A stretch of DNA of 64,000 bases from Ovis canadensis (Eukaryota; Chordata; Mammalia; Artiodactyla; Bovidae): contig NC_091247.1 of assembly GCF_042477335.2 (NCBI RefSeq), forward strand, positions 4,176,501 through 4,240,500, given 5' to 3'. The translations under genes were made by a program, and so were the position numbers. Shown here one piece after another: positions 43,978-55,493 of this stretch. Each line of letters starts with the position of its first letter. The first letter of the stretch is position 1. The notes beneath the pieces were generated by a model, which saw only the letters and a list, made by a program, of their open reading frames with translations, made no database searches and had not been told where the DNA came from.

Positions 43978-46933
43978 CTAGTAAAACAAAGGGGTCAGTG
44001 GCACTTCATGGTGAGCACAGGGCTTCCCAACACCAAGGAGAAAAGGACAACTCCGTGGCGTCTTCCACCAGAGAGGAGTGCTGCGTCCCCACGTGGGCCT
44101 GCCACACTGTGTAGAAAGTAAAGAAGCTGGACCTTCAACTTGTGTCAACTGGTTGAGTAAAATAAAATAAATTCAGTCAGGCACCCCTGTGACAACGGTG
44201 AACTTTACTCACTAAAGGAGAAATGTTCTGAAACACAAATCTTATTATTTGCCTTTACTTGCTTCTGAAAGGACTTCAGAGTTCTGTCAGAAGACAAAGT
44301 ATTCAGCTATCCTTGCAATGTTTGACTTTTAAGGAAGAAAAGCACAATCTGTACAGGCAAAGTATCATGTGAAATACTAACTCTAAAACAAAACAAATGT
44401 CTGTTCTTTCAGAAAAGCTTACAAAGTAAAAAGATGATCGAGATTAAAAATAATACCTTCTCCTTCTGATGGTCCAAAGACCCACGACCAATCTAGTGAG
44501 CCCGCGATAGGAGACCCGCCAGCCCCACAGCAAAGGTATGGGGGACCCGCTGTGGAGTAGGGAGGTAGACAGGGGAGCTTGCAGCCTTGGCCCTACTTCA
44601 GTTTTGCTTCTTTCTCTGCTTTATTAGGATTGCATCACTTCAATGAAAGTCTGAAAAACACTAAATCTACTTCATTATCTTGTTGGAAAAAACCTTCACA
44701 AGCTACGTTTTTGGGAGGCATGGAATATGTCAATCCTTAAGAACCACTTTATCTTATTAGCAGATAATGGCCTTCAAAGTTATAACCCATTTACACTTGA
44801 GCTCTCGTGTAAGAAGAACTTACTAGTTTGCCATTCACTAAAATTAGCTCACTCATGTTCTGAAGGGTATCTTAATAGCTCAGAAGGGTGTCTTACCTAC
44901 TGTGCATATAATTTGCAAATTTAAAGTCCACTAACTTTTGACTTTTTTTAAAGGTCTTGAGAATTCTAATTTATGGTCCCTTACAGCAAGGACAACTACT
45001 GTACCAGGTTTGAAAAGATTCATTTTAGGTACACAGAAGGATTTTAAAACAAGACATGTATTGTTTTCAATCTAAACTCAGCTGCTGTAGCTGGGCAGAG
45101 GTATAATCTTCCTTTCTTTAAACTGGCTTTGTTGGAACCAAGCCAACTGTGCTAAATGTAGCTTTTCATGCTCATACAGCATGTGCAATAATTATGCTAA
45201 ACCACTGCAAACCAACCTCCATTTTTAGATTTACTAATAAGTTTTTGTTAATATTTTACACTTATAATATCCTTACTTGGTCCTACGAACCAGTGGTAAC
45301 CAGAAAACTCCTTCACATCATTGAGATCACAATGAAACGATCTTCAAAAGTTGACTTTCGGAGATGAAAAGTCAGTTACATGAACAGTGGATCTTAACTG
45401 CTCCTGAGTGTGAATGAACACACGGCTGCTGTACATCAGTAAACAAAAGGTGCGGCAGCCAGGAGCTATCACGTTACCGCTGCCCAAGGGTGAGCCCTGA
45501 GGGAACTCAGGATGGAGGTAGGATGGGCCCCATCCAGCTTTCAGCCACTGCGGTGCCCCCAGTGGGGCATCCTAAGGAGACTGAGGCTGAGAATCACAGG
45601 ATATGTGGCCCCAGACAGCTGAGGTACACATCACAGTAATGATTTTAGTGAGCCCAGACCCTCTTATCTTCCCATACAGAGAAAAGCCCTAAATTCCTTA
45701 ACCTGATACGTCTTGGTTTCCTTATTTGCAACAAAGACTATGGTCTTTTGTGTAAAAACGCTTATATATCCTAGCTCCACACCCTTGCCCTTCTGGTGCA
45801 GTCTCTCCGAGTTATCTTAGATGCTGTGTCCCAGGCTTAAGTCCTCAGTTTTGCCTGATGAATAAAACATAAGTCAACTTTTAAGGTTGTGCTTTTTCTT
45901 TTCCAGTCAACATCAGATTGTTGCAAACATCCTTAAATAAGTTTAGGGGTATTTGGATACATACACACAACTTTCCAACAGAAAAATGCAACAAGTGACT
46001 TGTGAATGGTTTAACATTATGCATGAAGATACCTGAATTTATTACCTTCAATTAACACTTTAGATTTTAGATAAGACTTCAGGCAGTGAGAATAAACATC
46101 AAATTTCAGAGTAAAAAGGACCATAGTCTTGTCTTCTTGAATATTTTTAGTATACAGTATGTTCCTTAAAACAATTTTTCAGGATTTTAGAAGACGTTAG
46201 CTTAGGATTCCTGATTAAAAAGTCTACACAACACTGAACTGCACAAAATTAAAGGCCTCTTTCCTCTAGGAATTCGCAGAACCTTTAGAAGGACGATGTA
46301 TACTGGAAACCTCGAACAGAAATAAGGCTTGGGATATCCCAAGCTTGGAACCCTACTGTTCTGTCAGAGAACTTTAATTCTGTGAAATACGTTTTAGATA
46401 ACACTGTAAGGTTGTTTACCACCAAAATAAAGATTATACTCAGTTTTTGCGGGGGGTGGGGGTGGGGTGGGGGGAACAAACACACAATGGATAATCGTTT
46501 TACTTCCTATGCCCTTGTAGGCTAAATCAGAAAACCTCCTGAAGTCCTATCAAATGCAAAGAATCCCCGCCACAGGCCTCCCCCTCCCATCTTTCTGCAG
46601 ACAGGAAGGGGAGGGCGGGCCTGTCATCCTTCCCCTGCAGTGTCTGCCCAAGTTTGCTCCTGGAGCTTATCCACAGGCTGAAATCGCCAACAATCAAAAT
46701 TTTGACCATCAATCAAAGCGCCAGTAAGAGTAAGAACTGACATAACTCTTAGTGGGACATGAATATGTCCTCTGCGTTAACCTGTTTCCTATTTATTTTC
46801 CTGCACCTCTTGCTCATCAATTACCTAAAAATGTCAAAGCAGAGGTTGAGTTTTACGAATTAAGTTTAAGTCATTTCTTTCTCGTGAAGCAAGCAGATTT
46901 TTTGGTTTTCAGTTTTTGTCGACAAACACCTAC
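43978..46933 (-). other. GTF3C4: GTF3C4 intron 2
   Basis: This 2,956-bp intron (donor GTAGGT, acceptor TTTTACTAG) is AT-rich and remarkably free of recognisable SINEs and LINEs. It contains the G-quadruplex motif at 46,451. Confidence 0.85.
46451..46474 (+). other. G-quadruplex-forming motif in GTF3C4 intron 2
   Basis: Four G runs of 6, 5, 4 and 6 bases are separated by single T bases. This is an ideal pattern for a parallel G-quadruplex. It lies on the plus strand, the template strand for GTF3C4, so the pre-mRNA carries the C-rich complement. Confidence 0.85.
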
Positions 46934-48745
46934 CCGTGCGGTTCTGTCATCATACTCCTCATCAGACATCAGGAAGTTACAGAGTCCCCTGGTGGGGATG
47001 CTAGTGTTTTCTGTAATCCAGGTGTGCAGGTACACTTCGCCCAGGACTCGCTTCATGTGCTCCCTCGTCAAGTGCATTTCCACTGCTTCAATTTTTCCCT
47101 GGATTTCAAGGAGTTTCTCTTCCATTGGCTCTCGGCCTCCAGTATCCCCAGATTGAGGGAGTGAGTCCTCTGTGGGGTCCTCTGGATCCCCGTCTTTGCC
47201 TTGCTTACTAATCTGTTTGGAAGAGGTGCCTTCCTCCTGCTGTTCATCCTCAGCATTGCCCATCCCAGGTGAGTCAACTAGTAAGATTTTTGAGTCCTCG
47301 TGGGTGGGTTTGCATAAGGCTTCTGAAGGGGTTTTCTGCATCGACTGGTATAAAATCCTCAGGAGGAAGAGTTTGAAACGCCAGTAATAGGTGGCCCCAC
47401 TGCTTTCAATCTTTTTTTCCAAAGCTTCATGTAAAAATTGAGGGATATGCTTATCCTTTAAAATCTTCCAGCGTACTAGGTCTATTAAATCTACCTGCTT
47501 AAAGAGATTCTGGACAGAAGACTCCAGAAGCTGAGCAGCTGCCTCTTCAAAGGTTTTGAGAGTAACGAACTGAACCTGGTAGTTTTTGTTAACAGGATGG
47601 AGGCCGTTGACCATGCCCTCAGTGGTGATGACGGCCAGGTACGCGCCGCAGGGGCTCACGGCTATCCCGTGTGTCCTCACGGAGCCAAACACATCAGAGA
47701 GTTTAATCAACTGGTGCTCAAACTTCAACGCCACATCTGTGAAAATGGGGATCAGCTGCCTCACCTTGCCGTCACTGGAGCAAGTATACACTGTCCCATT
47801 CTGCTTGTCGGCAGTCATGGAGACGATGGGCAGGGAGTGCAGGCCTGTGACGTGAGAGTTGTGAACATTCAGACCTGCTTTGGAGATCAGGAGAAGACAC
47901 CAAAACACATAGGATCCTCGTGCGGCTACCACCAAGCTACAGCTGCACTTCTGGTAAGGGTGATACAGCGGCACGCACTTGATGCTGTGGACTGGCAACT
48001 GGTCCATTTCTTTCCACAAGACGACAGGCTGCCTTAAGGTGAAATAGCCTTTGACTGCTTTAAGATTGACAGGAAGGATTTTTACAGGCCCGAAAGCACT
48101 CCCCACAATAAGGCCGCTCATTTTCCGATTGTTGTGCTCGTATTCCCACCAAAACAAAACGCTAGGAGAGCTGATTCCTGACTCGATGGTGTTGCATGAA
48201 GAGATGGACTCCTTCCCTGCGAACGGGAGCTGGAACTGCCACACGGCGATGTTCCCGTTCTCGAAGAGGACCGCCAGGAGCACGCTGCCCACGTCGCGGC
48301 ACTCGTTGTTGTGCTTGACCTGCTGGGTGGTGCAGATGCCCGACCACTCCATCCGCACCGGCGCCTGCATGCTGTGTCGCCTCTGAAACTCGGCGAAGTC
48401 CCTGAGACTGCCCTCCGGGGCCTCATTTCTGGAGAACCTGTAGCTTGTCTCATAGAGACGCTCTCCGTAAATCTCCGTCAGGTCCACCAGCTGGACCCAC
48501 TGCAGTCTGTTGAGGTTAGCCTGGATGGTCAGGCGATTGTCCATGGTCAGTGCGGCCAGCAGGCACCTGCCGTTAGCGTCACAGCCCACGGGGGACCAGC
48601 TAGTGTACTTGAACCCTCTCAGCGGTGGCAGAGCCTTCCCCTCAGGGTTGAACACCCTATCCAACATGAAAGTCTGACTGACTGTGGGGTCTTCAGAGGT
48701 GGCAAACCTCTGTTTGCACTCGGCAACCTCCCTTTTTGAGCCAAC
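46934..48745 (-). CDS. GTF3C4: GTF3C4 coding exon 2 (main exon)
   Basis: This 1,812-bp exon encodes residues 116-719 without interruption. It starts VGSKREVAECK after a TTATTTTCAG acceptor and ends DEEYDDRTAR before donor GTAGGT. It carries most of the beta-propeller-like region, recognisable from family segments such as GFKYTSW, MEWSGICTTQQ, VFWCLLLISKAGLN and HGIAVSPCGAYLA. A helical stretch follows (WRFKLFLLRILYQ). The acidic linker then begins at about residue 605 (EDEQQEEGTSSK) and leads to MHLTREHMKRVLGEVYLHTW. The open frame runs past the splice site into the intron, but the family continuation (VLIGHISKK) is found in exon 3, so the exon end at 46,934 is well supported. Confidence 0.96.
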
Positions 48746-49951
48746 CTGAAAATAAGATATAAAAACTATCAGATAAATATTTCATTCGAAGAGGAACAGA
48801 TTTACATTGCATAGGGTGGATTAACTGATCCACATACATATGTACAGTAATTTGACATCAATTCTATTAATACTGACACGACATGCATTTAAAAGATCAA
48901 GTACATGTCTAAAACTTAAGCATTTACTCAGGAAATGGCAATTTTTAAAATTTTAGTTTGTTTACAGGAAATGGCAGTATTTTTAAGGGTCAGAGAAAGT
49001 GCTGTGGTTACTCACAGCCTGGTTCCCACCTCCTTCTCAGAATTAACAAACGCAGTAGCAATGACAGAAGTGTACTTGATTCTAAAGAGTCAACTAAGCA
49101 TTCTGCTAAACTAGTCACCAACAGTAAAGGAGTTCAAAAGTCATGAAAACACATGTATCTATATCTATATATAAATATACATATATCTTTGATACAATTA
49201 GATGTTTGGATTTTTAACAATGCCTTTGCAATATAAGTCTTCCATCTGAAATTTCACTGACAGATTACTCTGAGAACCAGCTCCAATAGCTCTTTCCACT
49301 GTTTCTACAGAATAATGTCCACCCTGCCTTCCCTGGCTCCCTCTTGTGTAGAATTATCTTTCTTCCTGTCTGAACCCATCTATCCTAAAAGGTCAAGCTC
49401 TATGAGACTTTCTGAGAACATTCTCGCTTTCACTTATCTCTCTCTCCTCCAAGTTTGCAACATACACGTGCAGTTCTATTTATTTAATGTCGAGGTGTAC
49501 AATGGTAAGCTCTTTAGAAACATTTTTAAAGGAACATTAAAGATAGAGGAGAGAGAAATGACCAAAAGAAGGTGATCCAGAGTCATAAGAAGATAGCCAG
49601 GAAGACTAGAGCCAAAGAGAGCAGAGGTCGGAAGTAGGAAGTAGGAAGAAGGACCTGATCTACTGTCTTGTCTTCTCTTCCAAAGGGAAAGGGTACAGTA
49701 AACATGATCAATAAGGGATTCTAGCCTAAATATACATGGATATAACAACAACAACAAACTCACTTTAAATGAGTTTAAGCCCCCAAGCCCAGAAGAATTA
49801 CACTCCAGAACATAGAAGATGAACTCAGAACTATAACATTCCTCGATAAAGCTCGGACAACCAGAAATGTGTCAGAAAACCATAATGCAATGAATAGTTA
49901 ACTGCTAGATCACACTAACAAATAAGCTTATAAAGTGGAAGGTAGATAAAG

Positions 49952-50075
49952 ATGCCCTGGAGAAGGAAATGGCAACCCACTCCAGTATTCTTGCTGGGAA
50001 AATCCCACTGACAGAGGAGCCTGGCAGGCTAGTCCATGGGGGTCACGAAGAGTTGGACGTGACTGTCCACACAGA
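49952..50075 (+). mobile_element. Bov-tA SINE, 5'-truncated
   Basis: GATGCCCTGGAGAAGGAAAT, CAACCCACTCCAGTATTCTT and AAGAGTTGGACGTGACTG mark the tail two-thirds of the SINE. Confidence 0.85.
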
Positions 50076-50252
50076 CATAGATACAAATCCAACAAATGAA
50101 TTAGAAGACTAACTTTTTCTGAAGCGTGTTAAACAGAACATCACTCTACCAAATTGCCCCTTGAAAAAGTTTTGTAACTAAAACTGTTTTGAAAGTGCTG
50201 TTTATTACACATTATTCCCCCTTCAAGAGTTACAGCTGGGAGCTACTATGGA

Positions 50253-50287
50253 GTAGCTCTGTAGCTACCATAGAGCTACAGAGTTAC
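50253..50287 (+). repeat. Short inverted repeat (hairpin)
   Basis: GTAGCTCTGTAGCT and AGCTACAGAGTTAC pair as a 14-bp stem with one mismatch around a 7-base loop (ACCATAG). It lies in GTF3C4 intron 1. Confidence 0.75.
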
Positions 50288-50569
50288 CTAAACTTTTTTT
50301 TAACAACAGAACCTTATGGCGTTGGTGGAGGGGCGGGGCAGTGCAGGGGCAGTTATCTTTCTTCATCCTAAGTAACACTCTGGAAATGGGCTCTTAGGCA
50401 GTGTATCTTAATTGCAGGGTAGTCTCTTGGATACACCTATGGATATACTGGAGAAATACAGACCAGAAATTCCAATTAAATAGAGGTGTCACTTGCTAGT
50501 CTGTTAATAAAACGACGCTAATCAAAGCCCACAGCTTTGTATGGGGTAGATAAAATTTGATTGAAAATC

Positions 50570-50765
50570 TGCAGATTGCCTGGATTCAAATCCTGGCTCT
50601 GTCACATACTGGCTCTGTGACCCTGAGCAAATTGTTTAAACCTTCTGGCTTTAATTTCCTCATCTATAAAGAGTGCAATGACACATTCTCGCAGAGTTAG
50701 GAAGGTTAATTAAGTCAATATATGTAAAGCATATATTAACAAATACTCAATAAATATTATCTGAT
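50570..50765 (+). repeat. MIR SINE, near full length
   Basis: TGCCTGGATTCAAATCCTGG, CTGGCTCTGTGACCCTGAGC, TTTCCTCATCTATAAAGAGT and ACTCAATAAATATTAT follow the MIR consensus order from the tRNA-like head to the 3' end. Confidence 0.85.
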
Positions 50766-51644
50766 GACAAGTAGTAGTACTCTCTGAGGATTCAGTAAAT
50801 GTTAATGAGACCTAATAAAAGTAAAATGCAGGTTAGGTAGGTATTAAGTTGTCTGCCAAATGGAGGGTAGATATAAAATTATTCACCAAATCCCATAATA
50901 CTACAAACTAAGCAATAATCCTCAGACTAGGATAATTTACTACAATAAAAACTACTATAGAACTGAAAATAAAGAGAACGCATAACTCCAAACAGCAGTA
51001 CAGAATGAAATAAAGGAAGCTCAAGCTTGGTCCTAACTCACAGCAGCAAGAATCCTTGATAGGATGGACAGCAGCTTGGATGTCAGCCAGTAAGGAAAAT
51101 CCTTAGGGTTTTGTGCAATAATTTCCATTTTAGGTAATCTGAATTAACCTACTGCACCTCCCCTCAACTCCACACATCACAAAACTGGTTAATGAATCAA
51201 AACAAGTACTCAGATGCCCCAGGAGCATGTTAGTTAAGAGTCCAGCTCTCAGAGGCTGACCCCCAGTCAATCTTTTCACTATATGCTATCCTGTTTCTAG
51301 TTGGCCACTATGACAACTAATCAGCACATACTTTGTAAGCACCTAACAAAAACTCACTTGAAGCTCGTAGACAGTAAGCTTCTTGAGGGCAGGAGTATAA
51401 TTCCAAAGACAGGAAACAGTTATTTAACTTAGTGGAGTAGATGGCGTTGATACTACTAAAGTTCCTAACAGTTGAAACAAACAAAAGTAGTCATGCACGT
51501 ATTATTAGATTTTGGAACTGTCTGCAACTAGATGATTCACTAAATCAGCAGTCCAGTGGGAAGAGAAATTGCAAACTTGTTCTTAAGTCACTACTTCACT
51601 GGTTCTCAGATTTATGCCATTCGCTTTTATATCAATGCCCAGGA

Positions 51645-51887
51645 CTGCTGCTGTTAAGTTGCTTCAGTCGTGTCCAACTCTGTGCGACCCCATAGATGGC
51701 AGCCCACCAGGCTCCGCTGTCCCTGGGATTCTCCAGGCAAGAACACTGGAGTGGGTTGCTATTTCCTTCTCCAATGCATGAAAGTGAAAAAGGAAAGTGA
51801 AGTCGCTCAGTCGTGTCCAACTCTTAGCGACCTCATGGACTGCAGCCTACCAGGCTCCTCCATCCATGGGGTTTTCCAGGCAGGCCC
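51645..51887 (-). mobile_element. BovA2 dimeric SINE, antisense
   Basis: Two related monomers occur in tandem: CTGCTGCTGTTAAGTTGCTT to GTTGCTATTTCCTTCTCCAA, a linker ATGCATGAAAGTGAAAAAGG, then AAGTCGCTCAGTCGTGTCCA to TCCATGGGGTTTTCCAGGCA. The dimer and the CTG-rich start (reversed AGC tail) define BovA2. Confidence 0.88.
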
Positions 51888-52565
51888 AGGGCAGTAACTT
51901 GCAAAGAGCAGACAATATGTGAACTATTATTATAACTGTGTATTTTCCTGAAAAAACACATAATCTAAATAACGATCAGAGCAAAAGCTTTAAAGAGGTT
52001 TAGCATCTAGCCTTTTAGCAGTTCTACACACTAAAACTGTGATCTAGGTTGTAGGAGTCCATCTTCCTTGTTGGAGCAAACTGGCCAGCACCAAAGAGAT
52101 TGCAGTCCCCAGGGCCTACCAGTGGGCAGCGCCACCAAAGCACAGACTTCCTACACTCCCACCATCACTCCAGCGTTACCCTTCAGAGGCCTCTCTCAGA
52201 ACTGCAGGGGCATCTCAGCCTTCATTTCCCAGGCAGGGCCTGCGAATTAGACTGCCAACTGACCAGTGCTTTCTGTGAGGTGCACACCAAAGCAGAAGGG
52301 GAAGACACCACTGACTAATTTCAGGAAAGCAATTGATTACTAGAGCGATATAGAAGGATTTCCTGTTACTCATTTTCCAGTTGTGGAACCAATGACAAGA
52401 ATCAAATTTTTATCAGAATACAGTGATAAGAGATAACTTTGTATCCATAGCCAAAGCATTAACCAGAGTCCTTCCTTCATATTTGCATGACTGTTTTTTT
52501 AACCTGAGCATTTACAGTGTGCCAGGAGCTGTGCTAAGTAATCACATGTGTACATGTGTGTCCAT

Positions 52566-52730
52566 ATAGGTTGCCATTTCCTTCTCCAATACATGAAAGT
52601 GAAAAGTGAAAGTGAAGTCGCTTAGTCGTGTCCAACTCTTAGCGACCCCATGGACTGTAACCTACCAGGCTCCTCTGTCCATGGGATTTTCCAGGCCAGA
52701 GTACTAGAGTGGGGTGCCATTGCCACACTG
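52566..52730 (-). mobile_element. BovA2-type SINE, partial
   Basis: GGTTGCCATTTCCTTCTCCA, a linker CATGAAAGTGAAAAGTGAAA and AAGTCGCTTAGTCGTGTCCA to GGGGTGCCATTGCC. Only one monomer and the linker remain. Confidence 0.85.
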
Positions 52731-52892
52731 AGACACACTTAAAATTTTCTCTACCTAATGTGCAAATAGTTAGCAACAGTAAGTTCCTTTTCAGCAGAGG
52801 AGACACCTTTTAAAACCCCTCTGTTTTGCCTCCTTCCTTGAGTGTTTCTCAGTTTCATAGGATTATCAACATCTATTCACCTGACTGGTTTA

Positions 52893-52985
52893 TCAGTTGA
52901 GTTGCTCAGGCGTGTCCGACTCTTTGCGATCCCATGGACAGTTGCACGCCAGGCTTCCTTGTCCATCACCAACTTCCAGGCGATT
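52893..52985 (-). mobile_element. BovB 3'-end fragment, antisense
   Basis: GTTGAGTTGCTCAGGCGTGT, TTGCACGCCAGGCTTCCTTG and CCATCACCAACTTCCAGG. It is a very short 5'-truncated copy. Confidence 0.78.
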
Positions 52986-53361
52986 GGTTTATACTTGAAT
53001 CAATTTGTTCACACCCTGTCCAAGATCTTTGAAAGCTGTCATACAAACTTATCAATGATCTAATTCAACATCAAGCTGTCACTTTCAAACTTGGATTAAT
53101 AAAAGTGGTGTGGGTTCTCTGCACCCCATTCAGTTACTGATCTATATTTTAAATGGCTTGGCAGAGTAGTTTTTTTTTTTTAACTTCTCATTCACAGAAA
53201 CACTTTCTCTCTATATAGATACATATTACAACTTATTACTACCTATTATTACATTGTTGTTTCTGACCTGTCAAAAGAATGAATGCAAGCTTCAAGAGGA
53301 CAAGGATTTTGTTTTTGTACAATGTTTTACTTCTGGAGCCTAGATTGATGTCTAGCTGATA

Positions 53362-53466
53362 AATTGTTGCTGTTGTTTCAGTCACTAAGTCCTACCAAGT
53401 CCTAGCCCACCCTTTGGCAACCCCATGGACTGTGTAGCGCCCCAGGCTCCTCAGTCCATGAGATTT
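53362..53466 (-). mobile_element. Bov-type SINE fragment, antisense
   Basis: AATTGTTGCTGTTGTTTCAG and CAACCCCATGGACTGTGTAG, ending CCTCAGTCCATGAGATTT; a diverged partial copy. Confidence 0.7.
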
Positions 53467-54427
53467 CCATAGTGGTACTCAAAAGTGTGTTGAAAGAATG
53501 AATGTACACTTGGATAATCACACATATGCATACAGGCCTATAAAGGAAATAGTAATAAAGTTTTAATATTTTTAAACCATTAAATGAACAACACGACTTA
53601 CTACTTTAAAACTTTGAAAATGGTGATGATCGAACAATAAAACTTGAGCAGCTTTAAAGTTCTGAAGGCAAACTTAGTTAATCTGAAGCCTAAGGCACGA
53701 AATCTACATGAAGCATTCAATCTATACGAAGATCTTAAGTTTAAGAGTTGCATTTATTTCCAAAAGCTTTATTTTTCATTCTACATCCCAAAGCCTTTTC
53801 CTTACTGAAGAAAAACTGGAGTACTAACGCCCGACATCCAGTATCTATCCATCTGCCCAAGATGAGAAGGACCACACATATAACAAAGTCACTGAAACAG
53901 TTAAAGACAAAGCAAAAAAAAAAAAAACAAAAAAACCCATAATTTTCTGTCTTCCAAAGCCAAGGAGGCGGAAGAGGAGGGCACATCACAGTAAACAAAG
54001 CCAGCCAGGAGCCTCGGGGACCAGGCCCCAGACAATAGGAGCGGGTGGCAGAGGCAGGTCTGGGGTTGGGTCAACAGCTGGGTGGAGCCTAAGAAAGCAC
54101 CAAGGGAAGAAATCTGCGCCAGCAGCCGGCCAGAAGCCGGGCCGTAGGGAGAACTCGGCTCCGGAGAGGGACGTTCCGAAATGTACCTGTGTCTCGGGAG
54201 TGGGTGGGCGATCCGGGAAACTGGGCATACACGGCGTCCCCCCCCCGCCCCCCGCCCTTAAGCTACGGCGGCGACCCTAAAGACTCAGGGTGCGAGAAGG
54301 CGGGAATCCCCGGCCGAGGCAAGGGCCCGGGGATTCCCCCAGGGACCCGCGGGGACAAGGCCGCGGGAAGGGAAGGAGGGAGGCGGGCAGGAGACCCCCA
54401 GAGCCCGGGGCGGCGGGCATGACTTAC

Positions 54428-54772
54428 TTTGAGGAAGCAGCTGTGGAGAGGGGCGGGCACCGACGTGCGGTGGATAACCAGGTCCTGGCCCGGGTTGTGC
54501 ACGTCGCAGATGAGTTCCAGCACGGCGATGCTGCGGGCGGTGGACACCGACACGCGGTGGTCCTCGGACCACGCCAGCGGCTCCAGGCCGCTCACCGCGT
54601 ACTGCAGCCTCACCGCGGGCTCGCGCCGAGTCACCAGGAGGCGGAACGCCGTGCTGGGCCCCGGGGCCGCGTCCGCCGCCGGCTCCTTCCCGCCGGTCTC
54701 AGAGCCCTCCACCTCCTCGGGCGGCGCGGGCCTCTCGGCCGCGGGCCCCACCCGGGTCAGGGCCGTATTCAT
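54428..54772 (-). CDS. GTF3C4: GTF3C4 coding exon 1 (N-terminus)
   Basis: The exon encodes residues 1-115, starting MNTALTRVGPAAERPAPP. The ATG (54,772-54,770) has G at -3 (context GAGAGATGA) and agrees with the family N-terminus. The frame is open upstream, but the codon there at 54,814 is TTG, not ATG, so I reject a longer start. The first 45 or so residues are acidic and low in complexity. Conserved sequence follows (VTRREPAVRLQYAVSGLEPL, WSEDHRVSVSTARSIAVLEL), the first blades of the propeller-like region. The exon ends at HSCFLK with donor GTAAGT and joins exon 2 on a codon boundary. Confidence 0.95.
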
Positions 54773-54835
54773 CTCTCCTCGGAGGCAGAGGCCGGGCCCC
54801 GGGGCGCGCGCCAACCTCCCCCCCCCCTTCTCCTC

Positions 54836-54862
54836 CCCGCCCCGCTCCGCCCCGCCCCGCGT
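54836..54862 (-). promoter_or_regulatory. GC-box cluster upstream of GTF3C4
   Basis: Several CCCCGCCC/CCGCCCC elements occur in succession (CCCCGCCCCGCTCCGCCCCG), matching SP/KLF-type GC boxes. They lie 65-90 bases upstream of the GTF3C4 ATG. Confidence 0.65.
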
Positions 54863-54975
54863 CGCCGTCCAGTTGCCGCCTCCCGCACCGCGGCCGCCGC
54901 CGGGCCCCCAGATTTCCTCAGCGGTGGTTTCCCCCCTCAGGCCCGGAGCACCGCCGAACCAGGAAGGACCCCGCC

Positions 54976-54988
54976 GTTGCTAGGCAAC
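54976..54988 (-). promoter_or_regulatory. RFX-type X-box
   Basis: The minus strand reads GTTGCCTAGCAAC, an imperfect palindrome that matches the X-box half-site arrangement bound by RFX factors. It lies 204 bp upstream of the GTF3C4 ATG and about 500 bp upstream of the DDX31 ATG. Confidence 0.65.
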
Positions 54989-55460
54989 CCAGCCCCTGCC
55001 GGGTGGCCAAGGCGCTGCCTGTCAAAAAAATAAATTAAAAAAAAAAAAATCTAACCTTGTAGTGGGGCCGGATCGCGGGTGGGCAAGGGTCAGGGAGTCC
55101 CCCCGACCTCCACCCCCGGCGCTGACAACTAAAGTGCTGAGGAGAGTCAAAGGAGGAGGCGTTGGTTCGACGGGACACGCCTCTCCTCTTTCCTGAGAGG
55201 AATTTCAAAAGAACGTCAAGAGCAATAACTCTGGGGTTCGGTGTGACTTGGCATCCCCCCACCCCCGGCACAGGCCGCGCCACGAGGGACGGCCCTGTGG
55301 CCCGGGGCGCCGCTGATCCGGCCGCTAGTGGCGCGGGCCCCTTCGTGAGGGGGGCGGGGGACCCCAGAAAGCGCGCGCGGGCGCGCAGGACTCGGCGGGA
55401 CAGCTACAGCGGGGTCCTCGCGCGCGTCCCACGTGGGGTCTCGCGGCGCCTCGCTCCGGG

Positions 55461-55470
55461 TTTCGCGAGA
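55461..55470 (+). promoter_or_regulatory. TCGCGAGA-type promoter element
   Basis: TTTCGCGAGA differs by one base from the palindrome TCTCGCGAGA found in many CpG-island promoters and bound by BANP. It lies 24 bases before the DDX31 ATG. Confidence 0.6.
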
Positions 55471-55493
55471 TCCGGACGCGCCTCTCTGTCGAC

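Larger units (their letters stand above)
48746..54427 (-). other. GTF3C4: GTF3C4 intron 1
   Basis: This 5,682-bp intron (donor GTAAGT, acceptor TTATTTTCAG) is the largest of the gene. It holds a MIR, a truncated Bov-tA, two BovA2-type SINEs, a BovB tail and a SINE fragment. The rest, including 48.75-49.95 kb and 50.8-51.6 kb, is AT-rich and unassigned. Confidence 0.85.
39474..54772 (-). other. GTF3C4: GTF3C4 gene (TFIIIC 90 kDa subunit), complete coding region
   Basis: GTF3C4 (TFIIIC90) is a subunit of the general transcription factor TFIIIC, which binds internal promoters of tRNA and related genes for RNA polymerase III in the nucleus; histone acetyltransferase activity has been reported for it. 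Five coding exons (54,772-54,428; 48,745-46,934; 43,977-43,847; 41,018-40,930; 39,538-39,474) join in frame to 2,442 bases, that is 813 codons plus TGA, close to the 822 residues of human. All four introns have GT-AG ends. Residues about 45-590 form the beta-propeller-like region. Residues about 605-655 are an acidic, low-complexity linker. The end carries a Cys/His-rich zinc-binding region. No frame break is present. The gene is divergent to DDX31 and convergent with AK8. Confidence 0.95.

Noticed and set aside
46871-46933. Extension of the GTF3C4 main exon into the following sequence
   Set aside because: The frame continues to a stop, but the conserved continuation VLIGHISKK lies in exon 3 and a good donor (GTAGGT) is present.
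54773-54814. Longer N-terminus for GTF3C4
   Set aside because: The in-frame codon at 54,814 is TTG, not ATG. The ATG at 54,772 matches the family start and has a good context.
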